DNA of 64,000 nt. Origin: Diplonema papillatum (Eukaryota > Euglenozoa > Diplonemea > Diplonemida > Diplonemidae). Shown one piece after another: positions 51,022 through 63,000 of the stretch. Every line of letters starts with the position of its first letter. Position 1 is the stretch's first letter. The stretch spans positions 1 through 64,000 of the forward strand of contig JAPJBO010000057.1 of the NCBI GenBank assembly GCA_030068145.1. The letters run 5' to 3'. The position numbers and the translations under genes were made by a program. The notes under the pieces are model-generated. The model had not been told where the DNA came from. It did not search any database and saw only the letters and a list, made by a program, of their open reading frames with translations.

Positions 51022-52586
51022 GTATGCTCCTCAAACCGACAAATACCCCACCTTCCGTTCGGATGTCTCCTCTGTCTCCATCTGTTTCACAGTTGTTTCC
51101 CGACGGCTGCGCGGCTTTCTCTCTGATCCGAAGGCGGCACCTCAGGCTTATGTCGCATAGCTCACCCCATCCACTCACTTTCTCGCATCCTCCCCACTGC
51201 CACCGCCTCACTACCCAGTTCCGACCTTCACTACTCCGGAGCAACCTCCCCCCTTACCCGGCAGTTTGCCTCATACAGGAATCCCCGTTCTGGTGCTCAC
51301 CGTCGCTTCCTCCGCCCTTTCATTCTGGGACACCTTTCCCGCAAAAGAAAATTGAGCATTGCTCCCCCCCGTCTTACGCTCACAGCGAAGGCGGCTGCCC
51401 AGACTTATGTCGCTTAGCCCACCCCATCCACACACTTTCTCGAGCTCACAGCCTGCCCACTGCCACCGCCTCACTACCCTCACTACTCCGGAGCAACCCC
51501 CCCTACCCAACTTTGTTCGCCTCGTACAGAATTCCCCGTTCTGGGGCTCACCGTCCCTTCCGATGGCCTCTCCGTCCTTTCCCGCAAAAGAAAATGAGCA
51601 TTGCTCCCCGTCTTACGTTCATAGCGTCCCCCCCCTACATGCCACCGTTTAAATTAAACTCGCGGCCCCCATTCGTTACGAAAACAGTCCCGATACGCAC
51701 TTCCCCCCGCTGAGAATGTAGCACTTGTGCAACTGTGGTCGGTAAAGTTTCATTTGAGAAGTGTGCACTTGGCGAGAGTGAGTGAGTTAGTAGGCGAGAC
51801 TGAAAATAGCAAGATATAATCTATCGTATCTACTCTTCCCCGTTCTCTTTGCAGACACTCACCATGCTGCGCACTCATTCCCTCGCGTTCCCTTTCCTCG
51901 CCGAAGAAGCCTGCACCGGGTACTCACTCTCGCGTTCTGGTCCCCCTTTGCACCTTGATGATGCCTGCTTCCCGTACTGACGCGCAGTATGTTGAACGCC
52001 ACTCGCTTTCTCAAAGGGGGCCACCCCTTCCTCCCCATTCCCGCACCGAGTCGAACACTCTTATTGACGTGTCCCTCTCTTTTCTCGGACGCCCCTTTCT
52101 TTTTAAAGAACTCATTCGAACGCCCGCCACTTCCGAAGCTTGCCTTGGGAGAAGGCACGCACGGAAAGCGGGAAGTAAAGAAAGGGGGAAAACAAAAACT
52201 TGCACAACAACAAAAACTTGCACCAACAAAACTTGCACTAATTTTGAATCCCAGAAGAAGAACAAGAAGGTGAAAGAGGCTGTCTGAGCGCGAAAGCGTT
52301 GAGACAGCTTCGTTCACCTTCCTCTACACGACAGCCTACGGCACCGTTGGTGGCCAAAGGGGAGCATCCCTGCGCCGATGCACGAAGTCTGCCCCCCCTC
52401 TCTCTTCAACCCACTCGCACTCAGCTCCCACGGCACTCTTCCAAAACCGTTTTGACGAACACCTACCCTCCCCCGTACACTCCCCTCTTTACAACTTTCT
52501 ATTTTCTATTTTGCATCCCTTTCCTAGACGACATCTTCCTCGAAGAAGACTTGATGCTAGCATCAACCATGCATGAGAGGCTGTGC

Positions 52587-52618
52587 TCTGCCTAAACATT
52601 AAACTAAGATTTCCCCCC
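52587..52618. repeat. Shared module (partner at 12511)
   Basis: About 32 bp (TGTGCTCTGCCTAAACATT through AAGATTTCCCCCC) match 12511-12547 with small differences. It abuts and overlaps the left end of the TIR element at 52613, so it may be part of the same family. Confidence 0.6.
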
Positions 52619-52869
52619 GTGTAATTGCGACAGCAGAAAACGCTTGTAGTTGAGACACTTCTGGGGCTGAGGGTGTCTCAATTACACGCGTTTAGGTTAA
52701 TGGACATGTACCAGTGGGAGCACCACTTTATTGACACACTGCACGAAATGGGGTGTCCGGGCTCGCTTAGGTACAGGTGTCACAGTGCCACAATAGAAGC
52801 ACATTAGCGCTTGAGATTGGGACACTTGTGGAAAAATTACGAAAATAGGTGTCTCAATTACACGGGGGG
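52613..52869. mobile_element. 257-bp TIR element (MITE-like)
   Basis: CCCCCCGTGTAATTG (52613-52627) is the exact reverse complement of 52855-52869. An extra internal copy of the arm, GTGTCTCAATTACACG (52673-52688), allows alternative foldback structures. The interior has no reading frame of note. No clear target duplication was found, perhaps because the boundary lies in the C-run or further out in the module at 52587. Confidence 0.75.
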
Positions 52870-54055
52870 GTGAGGTACCCAGTATTTGTACAATGCAAGG
52901 GGTTTCACTATCCGAAAACATTCCTGGTTCGTGACAAACACACGATCCTTCAGTGCCTCCCATAATCCTCCCCACGAGAAGAACGCAGCGTCCCCTCCTG
53001 GGTTGCGACCTTATCCGTACCTTTTTGGGGTTGCGACCGCCACTAGTTTCTCACAAACGGAAGGACGCTCGAGGATCGGAGAGAAGGATGCCTGGTTGCA
53101 CGGCCTCGAGAGCGAGCTAACGGCGGCGTCGCGCCGGTAACCGAAGTCGGTGCGAAGCGAGGGATACCAGAGAGCGGGCTGCGAAGTCAGCGCTAGCCCC
53201 AGCCAAGAAACAACCACGTGCGTGTTTATCTGGGTGGTTCATGCTTTACGGTTGCGCCCTCTGCGGTTTTAGCCGTCCGTGTGTGCAGAAATGGGGGCCC
53301 AGCGTGTGCCGCTAAGACGAACAAAAACGAGCGAATCGCCAAGTTGGTTGCACTCGGGTGCCCGGAAGGCTTACAAGGCAGCATGTTGTGCTCAAAAAAC
53401 TGTGTTTGACCAAAGACGACGGTTTTGCTAGCAGCAGAGCAGCTCGTAGCGATCCACAGCGCCTTTCACTACCTTTTGCATATTCGTTTCAAAGAATCAC
53501 TGTTCGTACTTGCGTTCCAGCGTGAGTACCTACCGAAACTAGAGTCGGGACAATTGAGGAAGTCCGGCGGAGCTTCTTCCACCAAGGCTACGAGTCATCA
53601 TCGCATGTAAGGTGAAACGCGAGCCACATCATGTTGGCAGCCTGTTTAATCATGCCCCAGTGCTGGAACAATGAATTGAGCCGGGCTATGGAATTTGTGC
53701 CGCTTGTGGCTGTCGACGGTCGTTTATGTTTTATTTGGCGTGTGCTCGTTATCGCATCGCTATCTTGGTATAAGGCAAACCGGCTGCACGATTCCCTGCG
53801 TGTCCAAGACCTAGAATCTAGCGAGCTAGAAATACAGCCAAACTCTCGTCTTTAAAGAGCCTCTGCTGGGGGTTAAGCGTTGTACCGTTTCGTGCTGCCA
53901 AGGAGTAGCAGCGACTCCTCTATGTTATACGTTTTTTTTCGTGTTGTCTGGCTTTTTTTTTTGTTTTACGTTTTCACAGAGAGGTCGGCACCCACGAAGC
54001 TCGTGTTGCGGTCTCGCGGAAACTGATGCAAAATGATGGACAACCGAAAAATCAG

Positions 54056-54423
54056 GCACGCCGCGGCTCAACGACTACGACGACATCCGCAAGATCATGA
54101 ACATGGCGCCGCGAACTGGCGCGGCAGGCTACTCGAGCAGCAATCTCAACGCAAGCATGAACGCGACAGTCAACACGACGGCGAACGCCACGCTCAACAG
54201 CACGCTCAACAGCAGTCTCAACACCCCTGCGAAGCCGAACGTCAAGGTCCGTGCTGCTCCCGAAGAGGATAACTACAACGGCGTCATCATTGGGCTCAAC
54301 AAGATCAAAACGACCCTCGCCGATGACAATGGCGAGTCGAATTACGTCGGTTTCACGACGTCCCTCCGCGACCGCGTCGTCAACTGGCTCTCCGGAGTGA
54401 TGCCACCGTCTGCCGTTCACTAG
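54056..54423 (+). CDS. Probable 3' exon of the CAP protein, Asn/Thr/Ser-rich
   Basis: The frame reads TPRLNDYDDIRKIMNMAPRT, an Asn-rich stretch (SSSNLNASMNATVNTTANAT, LNSTLNSSLNTP) and a folded-looking end (EEDNYNGVIIGLNKIKTTLA, TSLRDRVVNWLSGVM), then a stop. An in-frame TGA about 30 bases upstream shows it must be entered by splicing. Phase 1 entry at 54056 matches the CAP exon 1 donor. The Asn-rich part comes from an imperfect 12-bp-type repeat (CTCAACAGCACG and variants). It may instead belong to a separate gene. No family is recognised. Confidence 0.55.
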
Positions 54424-57025
54424 CACTTGCATCCTATCGTTTGATGCCTTGCTCACGAAACCTGCGCAATCGCAGGATCCATCGCGGTGATGCCTGCTTC
54501 GCAGGAGGCTGCACCCCGTGGCGCGACCCTCTCGCTGCAGGGATAAGTGCACTCACGCCGAGCGCTAACCATTTCGCTCCATGCGCTTCTTCTGACACGT
54601 CTGCCTGGAGCTTCCGAAGCTGGGTTTGGACGCTTCGCCCCACTACAAACGATCTCCACAGCAGGCCAATCGATCAAACGCGGGTGCGGCCACAAAGGAA
54701 CCGGACACACTCGAGCCCATGACAGCGGGGAGAGACGTTTCACTGTCTTGTCCCGCCCGCAACTTGCAGTCGGTCCTTTCTTCGTAGTTGTTCCTCCGCT
54801 ATCAACAAGCAACTGACCAACCCGCCCATCACCTCCACCCCGTAGAACATTTTCCGCGGCGGTCTCGACCGTCTTCTACCCTCTCTCCCCTACATACTGT
54901 ACGGCAATCAAGCACTTTGTTTGTATGTAACCCTTCCGCGGTCTTTGCAGCTTCCGGGGAGGTCTTCCTTTCCGGCGGCTATTCTCTTGAAGAGGGAACG
55001 GGTGATCATCACTAGTCGAATGAGCCACACAACCTGGATTTTCATGGGTCGCGGCTTTGCTGTGCGATTCACAGCTTTCTGTACTATATCCAACCGCTGC
55101 ATTTCGCGTCGATTCAGGTGGTGGTCGCTGGCGCATTCGTCTGAAGCTCAATGCCGCAAGCAAACTACGCGTTGGGAAAATAACTGACTTCAAACGATCT
55201 GTTGCAGCATAGAAGCACCCGTCAATTGCACAAGAACAGCACAGTACGGCTAGCTACCGTTGCCATTCGAAGGAATGGGGGGTTCTACCGCCTGCCGGAC
55301 TTGAAATCGTTGTTCTGGCGGAGATGGCGCAATCTGCCGCCGCAGCGAGCTGCTGGGACTTTGATGCGAACAGAAAGTCAGGCCGAGCAGCGTATTGTTA
55401 ACATGTGTACGTCAACCTTTGCATTAGACACCCCTCGTGTATCCTTCCCCCCTGGGGTTCTTTTGCATCATTTTTTTGTTGCTTCTTCTTCTTGTTCTTC
55501 TTCTTGTTCTTCTCTTTTTCTTCTCCCACCCAGCCTGGCGCAAGCATGCGCTTTGGGAAGACTGTGTACGCTTCATCTTTTCATCTTTTTACTCCTCGGA
55601 GAGATGGTCCCTGCACTCGTCTCTCTCTCTCTCTTTTGTGTGTTTAATTTATTTCTGACGCTCTCTTTCCTCCGTCGTCCTCATTACAGAGGCTGCCCGT
55701 GCACAAGCACCAGGCCTTTTCCTGCCAGCAATACATTCAGTTCCTAGACTCGTGCAAAGCCGCGGTCGCACTGTCTTCGTTTTTCCCGTTCGGATACTTG
55801 CCGCCACTCATCAAGAAGGCAGCTGGTTTGAGCCTCCTCAACTACGCTCCCTGTCCTTCTCTCACCCCCGACTCACTTTTTCGACAGACACGACAGACAT
55901 CCCAAAAATATAAGAAAGCAGTGACGCCTTTCCCTTTGAAAAAGAAGAGGCAGAACCGAGGAAAAATAAAAGAAAAGCAGGAAGCGTTTAACCAACGTTC
56001 TGCCTCCCTCCGACCAACATACGGCGAACGAAACATTGTATCCGCCCCGAGAGGTGTAACGGCGAGAACCCCGGTTTGAAAGGAGATCCGCATCGAGAAA
56101 CCCTCGGTTCTTCAGCCGCAGGCTCGGCCCTTTCCGGAAAAAGGAGCCGTTTCTGAACGGGGTACTTCCGCCTGTCGATGTTTTCCAGACCAAACGAACC
56201 GCAGGTAGCTGTAGGTGCCAAAAGGTTCACCTCGACGAATCCTTCACCCACCCCCACCCCCTTCCCCATGTGTACGACACGACTTTTCTTTCTCGACGCC
56301 CTTCCCCCTTCCCATCTTTCTCGTCTGAAGCATCGCGATTCGACAAGTGAGCGCCTCTTTCCGTAGGTGAGACAGTGAGTAGACCGGACACAATCGTTAA
56401 CGCGGCGTGAGCACGACTGTTGAGCCGGGGTAGACACAGAAAGAGAAACATACCACCCGCGAAACTAGCTCTCCGTCAAAAGCTAGTGGTGTCTCGAGGC
56501 GCCAAGCACTCTGCGGGCAGCATCAACGCGCATGCCCAGAGTCACAGCCGGCGTGAAACCGACACATTTCATGACTACCGAACTCCACCTGGGCCCTAGT
56601 CGTAGCCGGTTTGAACACGGCCTTACAAGCTTCGGAAACAGGGAGAGCCCTGTTACCTATTTTGGCCATCCTTAGTCAGAAATTTACAAGATTGCCTCAA
56701 CTTACGGAATATTTGGAGAAATACCGGAACGACCCTCCCGGCAGCCGGACGTCAAGCAAGGCGGCCTTCCGTCTTGATGGGGACGAAAGCACATTGCACC
56801 ATGTAACAGTTCACACCGAAATTACTTATACAATAGCGAACTACGCGATGGAAAACGCCTTCATACTGCAACCGTGCAGCAAACGAATGTGCCGACCAAA
56901 GCATCAACTTCTTTGCAGTTGCTTCCCCTTTCCCCCTCCAACCCCTCTCTCCGTCCCGCCCTGTCGCGCTTCCTGCGCTTTGTCGGCTGAAACGGGATAC
57001 GATTGGGGGAGAGCGCTAAGGCACG
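54424..57025. other. Spacer before the tmcB-like gene
   Basis: Contains the short TC-tailed repeat copy E at 55591 and pyrimidine-rich tracts (TTCTTCTTGTTC near 55485). A possible exon lies at 55208-55400 in an open frame starting RSTRQLHKNSTVRLATVAIR, but it has no partner. No domain or RNA was recognised. Confidence 0.4.
55591..55635 (+). repeat. TC-tailed dispersed repeat, copy E (3' end only)
   Basis: ACTCCTCGGAGAGATGGTCC followed by CTGCACTCGT and a TC tract matches the last 45 bp of copies A and B. The rest of the element is missing, as expected of a 5'-truncated insertion. Confidence 0.7.
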
Positions 57026-60000
57026 ATGCCGCAGCGCGGCAACAGGCGGGCGAGCAACAACCAGGACAGCGAGTGCTCGGGGAGCCGCGCCGGGTCCGTG
57101 AGCAGCACGGGTAGCAGCCGTGCGGTGAACTCGAAGTCGACGGTCGGGACGACCTTTTTCCTGGTGTCCGTGCCCCTGATCCCCTTCATTCTCCGCCTCG
57201 ACAAGCAGTACCCCCGGAGGCTGGTGTTCCTCGGCATTCTCGCCGAAATCGCCCAGCTTTTCGCCTTCGTCATCAACCCGCATGCCCCGTATGGCACGAT
57301 CATGACTGCCATCGGCCGGATCGTGTACTCGTCGCACTTCCCGTTGTGGGACCGAGAACACGCCGACATCGGGTACTATCCGGGCTTGGTCGTGTTCGGG
57401 ATCTTCGGCTTTGTCGTGGTGGCCATCTTCGGATGGGCCGTCTGGTCGGTCGTAAATCACAAGCAGCAGACACAGCTGCCTGGGTGGAAATGGTGCCAGG
57501 GCGCCGCCCATTCGCTGTCGACGTGGCTGTTTGTCCCGTTCGCTTCGTGCTTCCTCGCGTTCGGCGTGTGTGACGGCGACGGCCGGTTATGGGTCACGGA
57601 CGCCGACTGCGCCGGGGTCGGGCCGACTGTCGTGAACGTCTCGTGCTGGGTGCTGCTCCTCCTCCTGTTCTTCGTCGCGTACATCGTGAACACCACCGCC
57701 TTCGATGCTAGCGTCTTCTCGAACCATCACTTGGCCCGCGCGCACGCGAGGGTCGACAAAGTCGTCTGCGTTTGGAAGCTCGCGACGCTCGTCCTGTTTC
57801 ACGTCCTGAACGCGTACGGCAAATCGAGGTGGTTCCACCTCTACTTCCTGTTCAGCACCCTCTTCCTGAGTGCGTGCCACGCTTTTTTCCTGCCGTACTA
57901 CCGGCACGCCGTCAACCAAGTCAAAACCGCGGCGTACTTCGCGGCCGCGTGGGCAAGCTTCGTGGCCCTGCTGTGCGACGTGGGAGGGGCCTTCACCGCG
58001 ATGGAGCTCGACTTCACGCTGATGGGGTGCGGCTTGCTGCCGATGTGGTGTATCGGGACCATGCTCGCGGGGGCGAGGGTGTCCTCGACGTACTTGACGT
58101 GGAAGACCCTGTTTTTGGCCGGCGCCGTCAAAGAGACGCCCGCAGTGCAGCTCAAGGGCCTCGCGCAAGACCGCGACCATTACCAGCCGGCGGTGGAGCT
58201 GAGCGTCGGGCTGACGGACGGTTTCCCGGAAGCGCATGAGCCCAGAGCCTTCGCGGGCGGAGCCGCGCCCGAGTTCCTGGTGCCGTACATCGACCGTGTG
58301 TGCACCGCGACCGACTGCGAATTGGCGACGCGGTTTGCGCGGGATTACACCGTCTGGACCGGCGATCCGTGCACGTCGCGGATGCTTGACCTCAGCGTGC
58401 AAATCTTCTGCGGGGCTTTGGTTTCCTTCAAAGACTCGGACATCCTGCCGCTCCAGCTCGCGTACTTCACGTGCTTCCATTCGGAGGAAACGCGGGTCAA
58501 GAACTTCACGCTGTACTCGCACCTCGACCACTACATCGCGAAAATGGAGGCCAGCCTGTCCGTTCGCTACCACGCGGCGAAGTTGACCATCCTGCTGAAG
58601 CAGGCGATCGGCCTGAAGGACAACAGCCACGTGAAAATCTGGCGGGCCGCGCAAAAGCTGCACAAGGAGGTGCTCTCGCAGATGAGCACGTTCTGGGCGA
58701 AGCTGCTCAACAGCCAGGTCGACACCGTGCAGCTCGCGGTGATCACGAACGGGATCACGAACAAAAGGGACGAGGCCGAGCAGGAGTTCAAAAAAGTGAT
58801 GGTTGTGTCGAAAGACGACAAAGTGCTGACGTCCTATGCCCTATTCCTCGAGCAAGTCATGCACGACGAAGATGCAGCGGCCGTGATGCGGGAGCAACGA
58901 GGACAGTCCGACATGCGTTCGCAGATGTCCAAGGGGGGGGAGTCACATACGCCAGATATCGCTGCGAGTGCTGACATTCACAACACGCTGTCTCTCACGA
59001 AGTTGAAGTACACGTTGATGTTCATGGTTCTCGTTCTCATCGTATTCGCGACCGCCATTTTTGCCTACCAAACTCACGTGCACAACAGGCAGCTCGCTGT
59101 GATACGAGGGCTTCAGACATCTGGCAGCGCGAACGCTCTAGCTCAGCAGGCGGGGTATCATGCGTTAGACATATGTGCGCAGATACCGAAATGCAGTAGC
59201 GAAGCGATAGCCGGCGTTCCTTCCTCCGCCTCAATGTCTGACACTTTGAGCTCGACTCTCACCGCTCGTCTAACGCAGCTGCGACGCGTAGCCGACGACT
59301 TTCAGGCCAACCACGAGTTCCTGACGTCGGGAAAAGACCAATCCAACTACGAGCCGCTGGTTTCTTACAACAAGCAGCCAACGATTTCCCTTGCCATCAC
59401 GTTCCCCGTGGACACGCAGGAACCGATCGAGGGCCAGAGGCAATCCACCTCGCTGTGGAGCGCTGGCTACGAGTACGCAGCAGTGCTTCGTCACATTTAT
59501 TCGGGCGAGGCGTCGGACAGCTCTCTGTTGATGGCCTTTCACTGGGTCAGCAAGAACGTGGATGGTGCCATCAGCGAGCTCTTCTCGCACGCGGTATTTT
59601 TGAGAAACGAGGAGATGGAAACCTTGTACGACGAGAGCTTCCTCCTGACCACCATGTTCCTCGCCTGGGGTCTGATTACGATTCAGATCGTGTACGTGCT
59701 GCTGGTGACGAGTTTCGAAGAGATAGAGCAGGCGAAGCTCGAGGCGTTGAACTTGTTCACGTTGATCCCGAAACCAGAGCTGATCAATCTGCACAAGGTG
59801 TCCAGATCAAAGCTCCACCGCCTTGACAAAAGCGAGCAAGAGAACACCGCCGCAGCCGAACTAAAGGACGAGACTGACGATGCACGCAGTCTGCATTCGG
59901 AGGACGACGATGCCGCGCACTACATCCCGCCACCGACGCTTGACGAGTTCGAAGAAGACTACCTGCGCGACGAAGAAAAGGCAACAGCGCCCGACTGGAC

Positions 60001-63000
60001 TGTCAAAGCAACGCTGATCCTGTTATTCGCTGTGACGCTCCTTTGCATCGCGTCGTCGAGCATGGCGGTGCAAACCCTGTCCGATGCCTTCGAACCGTAC
60101 GAGAGCCGGTCCAAAATCGTGCAGATGCTTATCGACTTCGACGCGAACGTCAACGAAGAAGTTGCCGCAGTCAAGCAGTTCGCCGACACAGGCGACCCGT
60201 ATTACCTCGTCGGCTTCCTGGAGCTTGCAGAGAGTCGCCAGACGACTGAGGGAAAGAAGCTTCTCCTCGAGAACGACGCTGGGGTGGAGACCAGCAGCCT
60301 TTTTGACGACCTGGTCGATCTGCACGAGCTTCTGTCTCGGTACGCCCGCATTTGCCTGCGCCTCTGCGCGTCGTATTACGAAACCAGCCCCGACCTCTTC
60401 GGTTCCATCGCGTACGAGACGTGGACGCAGGAGCTTTCCCTTGAGGCCGAGCTGCGGCAAATCGCGGAGAATCGCCCGAACAACAAGGCGACGGACCTGA
60501 ACCTGCCCGTCGATGAAAAGCGGGAGCTGATCTCGAAGATGCTGGTGTCGGTCGACGGGGTCGCGGAGGCGATCCGCGCGCTGTTCGAGAAGACGGTGCT
60601 GTCGACCAGCCGGGTGCAGGCCCAGAAGGTGGAGGAGCACTTCGCGGGGACGTGGCTCATCGCCGCGCTCGCGGGGCACGTCGTGCTCACGACGGGGTGC
60701 CTGTTTTTCTTCAGCTTCTTCAAGCGCTGCCCGCTGCTCTTCCGCAGCAAGCCGCTGCTGATCCTCGCGCTCCTGTTCTCCGCCGCGTCCGTCGTGGGCC
60801 TGGTTTACTCGGTCGCGGCGTGGCAGCACTACGAAATGCGCACGAGTACGGCGGACGACCTGGAAACCGGGCTGTCCGCTTACACGTCCCTGAGAGACAC
60901 CCTGCGGGGGCTTTTTTCAACGGGCAAGCGGTTCGTCCGCACGGGGGATCCCGACGCTTACGCCGGGTACTGGAACGCCGTTTCGTCAAGCGAGGTGGCC
61001 GCGGCCTTGGACAGCTTGAGGGCGACCCCGGTGCGGCGGGGCGAGTTGGAGGCGCTGTTCGAGAAGTTGCACCGGTTGTCGGCCGTGGGGATGACGCTGA
61101 AGCTCTGGTCGTTGGGCGTCGACTCCGTGAGCTGGGCCGAGGGGGAGTATTTCGAGGTGGCCGGGCTGACGTGGGACTTCGCAAGCGAAGCCGACTACAA
61201 CGTCCTCCTCTCGCAATACCCGCACGCCGAGTGGTACTCGACAGAGTCCGAAGACATCCTGCTGCCATCGGAAAAGCAGGTGTCGCTCGCGGGTTCGACC
61301 GTCTCGAACGTGCGGTACGCAAAAGTGGTGAGGGATCTCAGGAGTTCGATCAAATCGCTGACGGAGGACTGGTTCGCCGACGTCGTTGATCAATCGAGCA
61401 CGCGAGGCGTCACAAGACGGGAGGTCGTCGTAGTGCAGATTGTTGCGGTGGTGACGTGCTTCGTGCTGTTCGTGTACCTCGTCTCCTTGTTCCTCCACTT
61501 CTTGGAGGCCACCCGCCAATTCACGGGGAACATGGCGGACGCCCACGACAGCGGGCACACGCGGAAGACGCAGCTCTGCTTGCTGATCGTCGCCGCGCTG
61601 ATCGCGGCGCTGTACGTGCTGCAGCTCTTGTCCCTCGTCGACTTCAACAAGCAGGCGGGCGTCGCCGCGCAGACGTCGTACCGCGAAGCCGGCGTCGCCA
61701 ACGCGCAGTTTTTGGTCGCGAAAATCGCCTTCGGCGGCGGAAACGTGGCCGCCGAGAAGAAGGCGCTCGCCCGGAAACTGGACGAGCTGGAGGACACGCA
61801 GGCGATGCTGTACTTCGGCGAAGACCGAACGTCCGGGTCCTACAACGACTTGGCAGAGCCGGATCTGCTCTTCGGCCAAGACGTCGACTTCAGCCTGCCG
61901 GTCTGCACCTCGGAAGCCGAGGCAGATCAAGCGCGGCCGTTGTTAGCAAAAGGCGCAGACATCGCCATGCGGCACTGGATAGACACGGCGCGCGTGTTCA
62001 TCGCGAGCCCGGGATCTGCCGCGCAGTACGAAACCCTGCTGGCGACGGCGGAGCCGCTGATCTTTGCCTTGGAGCAGTCGACGGCGGAGTATCACAAGAA
62101 AGTGGAAGACACGGAGGCGATGTACTTCCAGTGGTTCTTGGTGGTGCTGTTCGTCATGGTGATCGTTGTTTTCATCGAGTTGGTGTTCGTGTTCCGGCCG
62201 ATGAACTCGGAGCTGCTGCACCAGGATAGCGGAACGCGCTTGATGCTGAAAATGATCCCAGAGGAGGTCCGGGAGACGATCCCCGTGATCCAGGAGTTCC
62301 TGGACTCAGGGCTTGTGAGGGACGCGGATCCGTTGGAGGCCATCAACGAGTCGATCAACGAAATGTCGACCGTTCCCATCATAGCCATCGACCACCTGGG
62401 GACGGTCATTCGCTTCACGCATAGCGGAGAAGCCGTGTTCGGATGGCAGCAGCGGGAGGTCGTCGGGAGCAATATCAAGCTGTTGATGCCTCAAGAGTAC
62501 GCCAGGCACCATTCGCAGTGGCTTGCCAATTATCTGAAAACAGGCATTCGGAAGGTCATCGGTACCCAGCGCCGGGTGTACGGCGTCCGGAAGGACGGGA
62601 CCCGATTCCTCATGGAGATCTCCGTCCGACAGCACCGCAAGCAAGGCGAAAACCCTGTGTACATATCGACCATCACCGACCTGACGAAATCCCTCGAGTT
62701 GGACGCGGCGATGGAGCTGAACGCCGCGACCCAACAGATGAGCAGTGTGCCTCTCATTTGCATCGACACCCTGGCCACCGTCACGGTTTTCAATCGAGCC
62801 GCCGAGCAGTGCTTCGGCTTCACGCAGGAGGAAGCCATCGGGCAAAACGTGAACATTTTGATGCCCGAAGAGATCGCCAAGAACCACGACGGGTACCTCG
62901 CGTCGTACATCAAAACCGGGATAAAGAAGGTGATCGACACCGAACGGCTGACGACCGGCATGCGGAAGAACGGACAGACCTTCCCGGTGGCGCTGCACAT

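Larger units (their letters stand above)
51022..54055 (+). other. Proposed 3-kb intron of the CAP gene
   Basis: Donor GTATGC at 51022 and acceptor AATCAG at 54055 would join codon halves in phase. Inside are a C/T-rich block (51030-51640) with internal repetition (CACCCCATCCAC near 51163 and 51420; CTACTCCGGAGCAAC near 51231 and 51482), the TIR element at 52613 and T-runs near 53932. A better pyrimidine-led acceptor (TTTTCACAG, about 53980) exists, but it opens a frame that stops after about 14 codons. Unlinked small genes here are possible; none was recognised. Confidence 0.4.
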
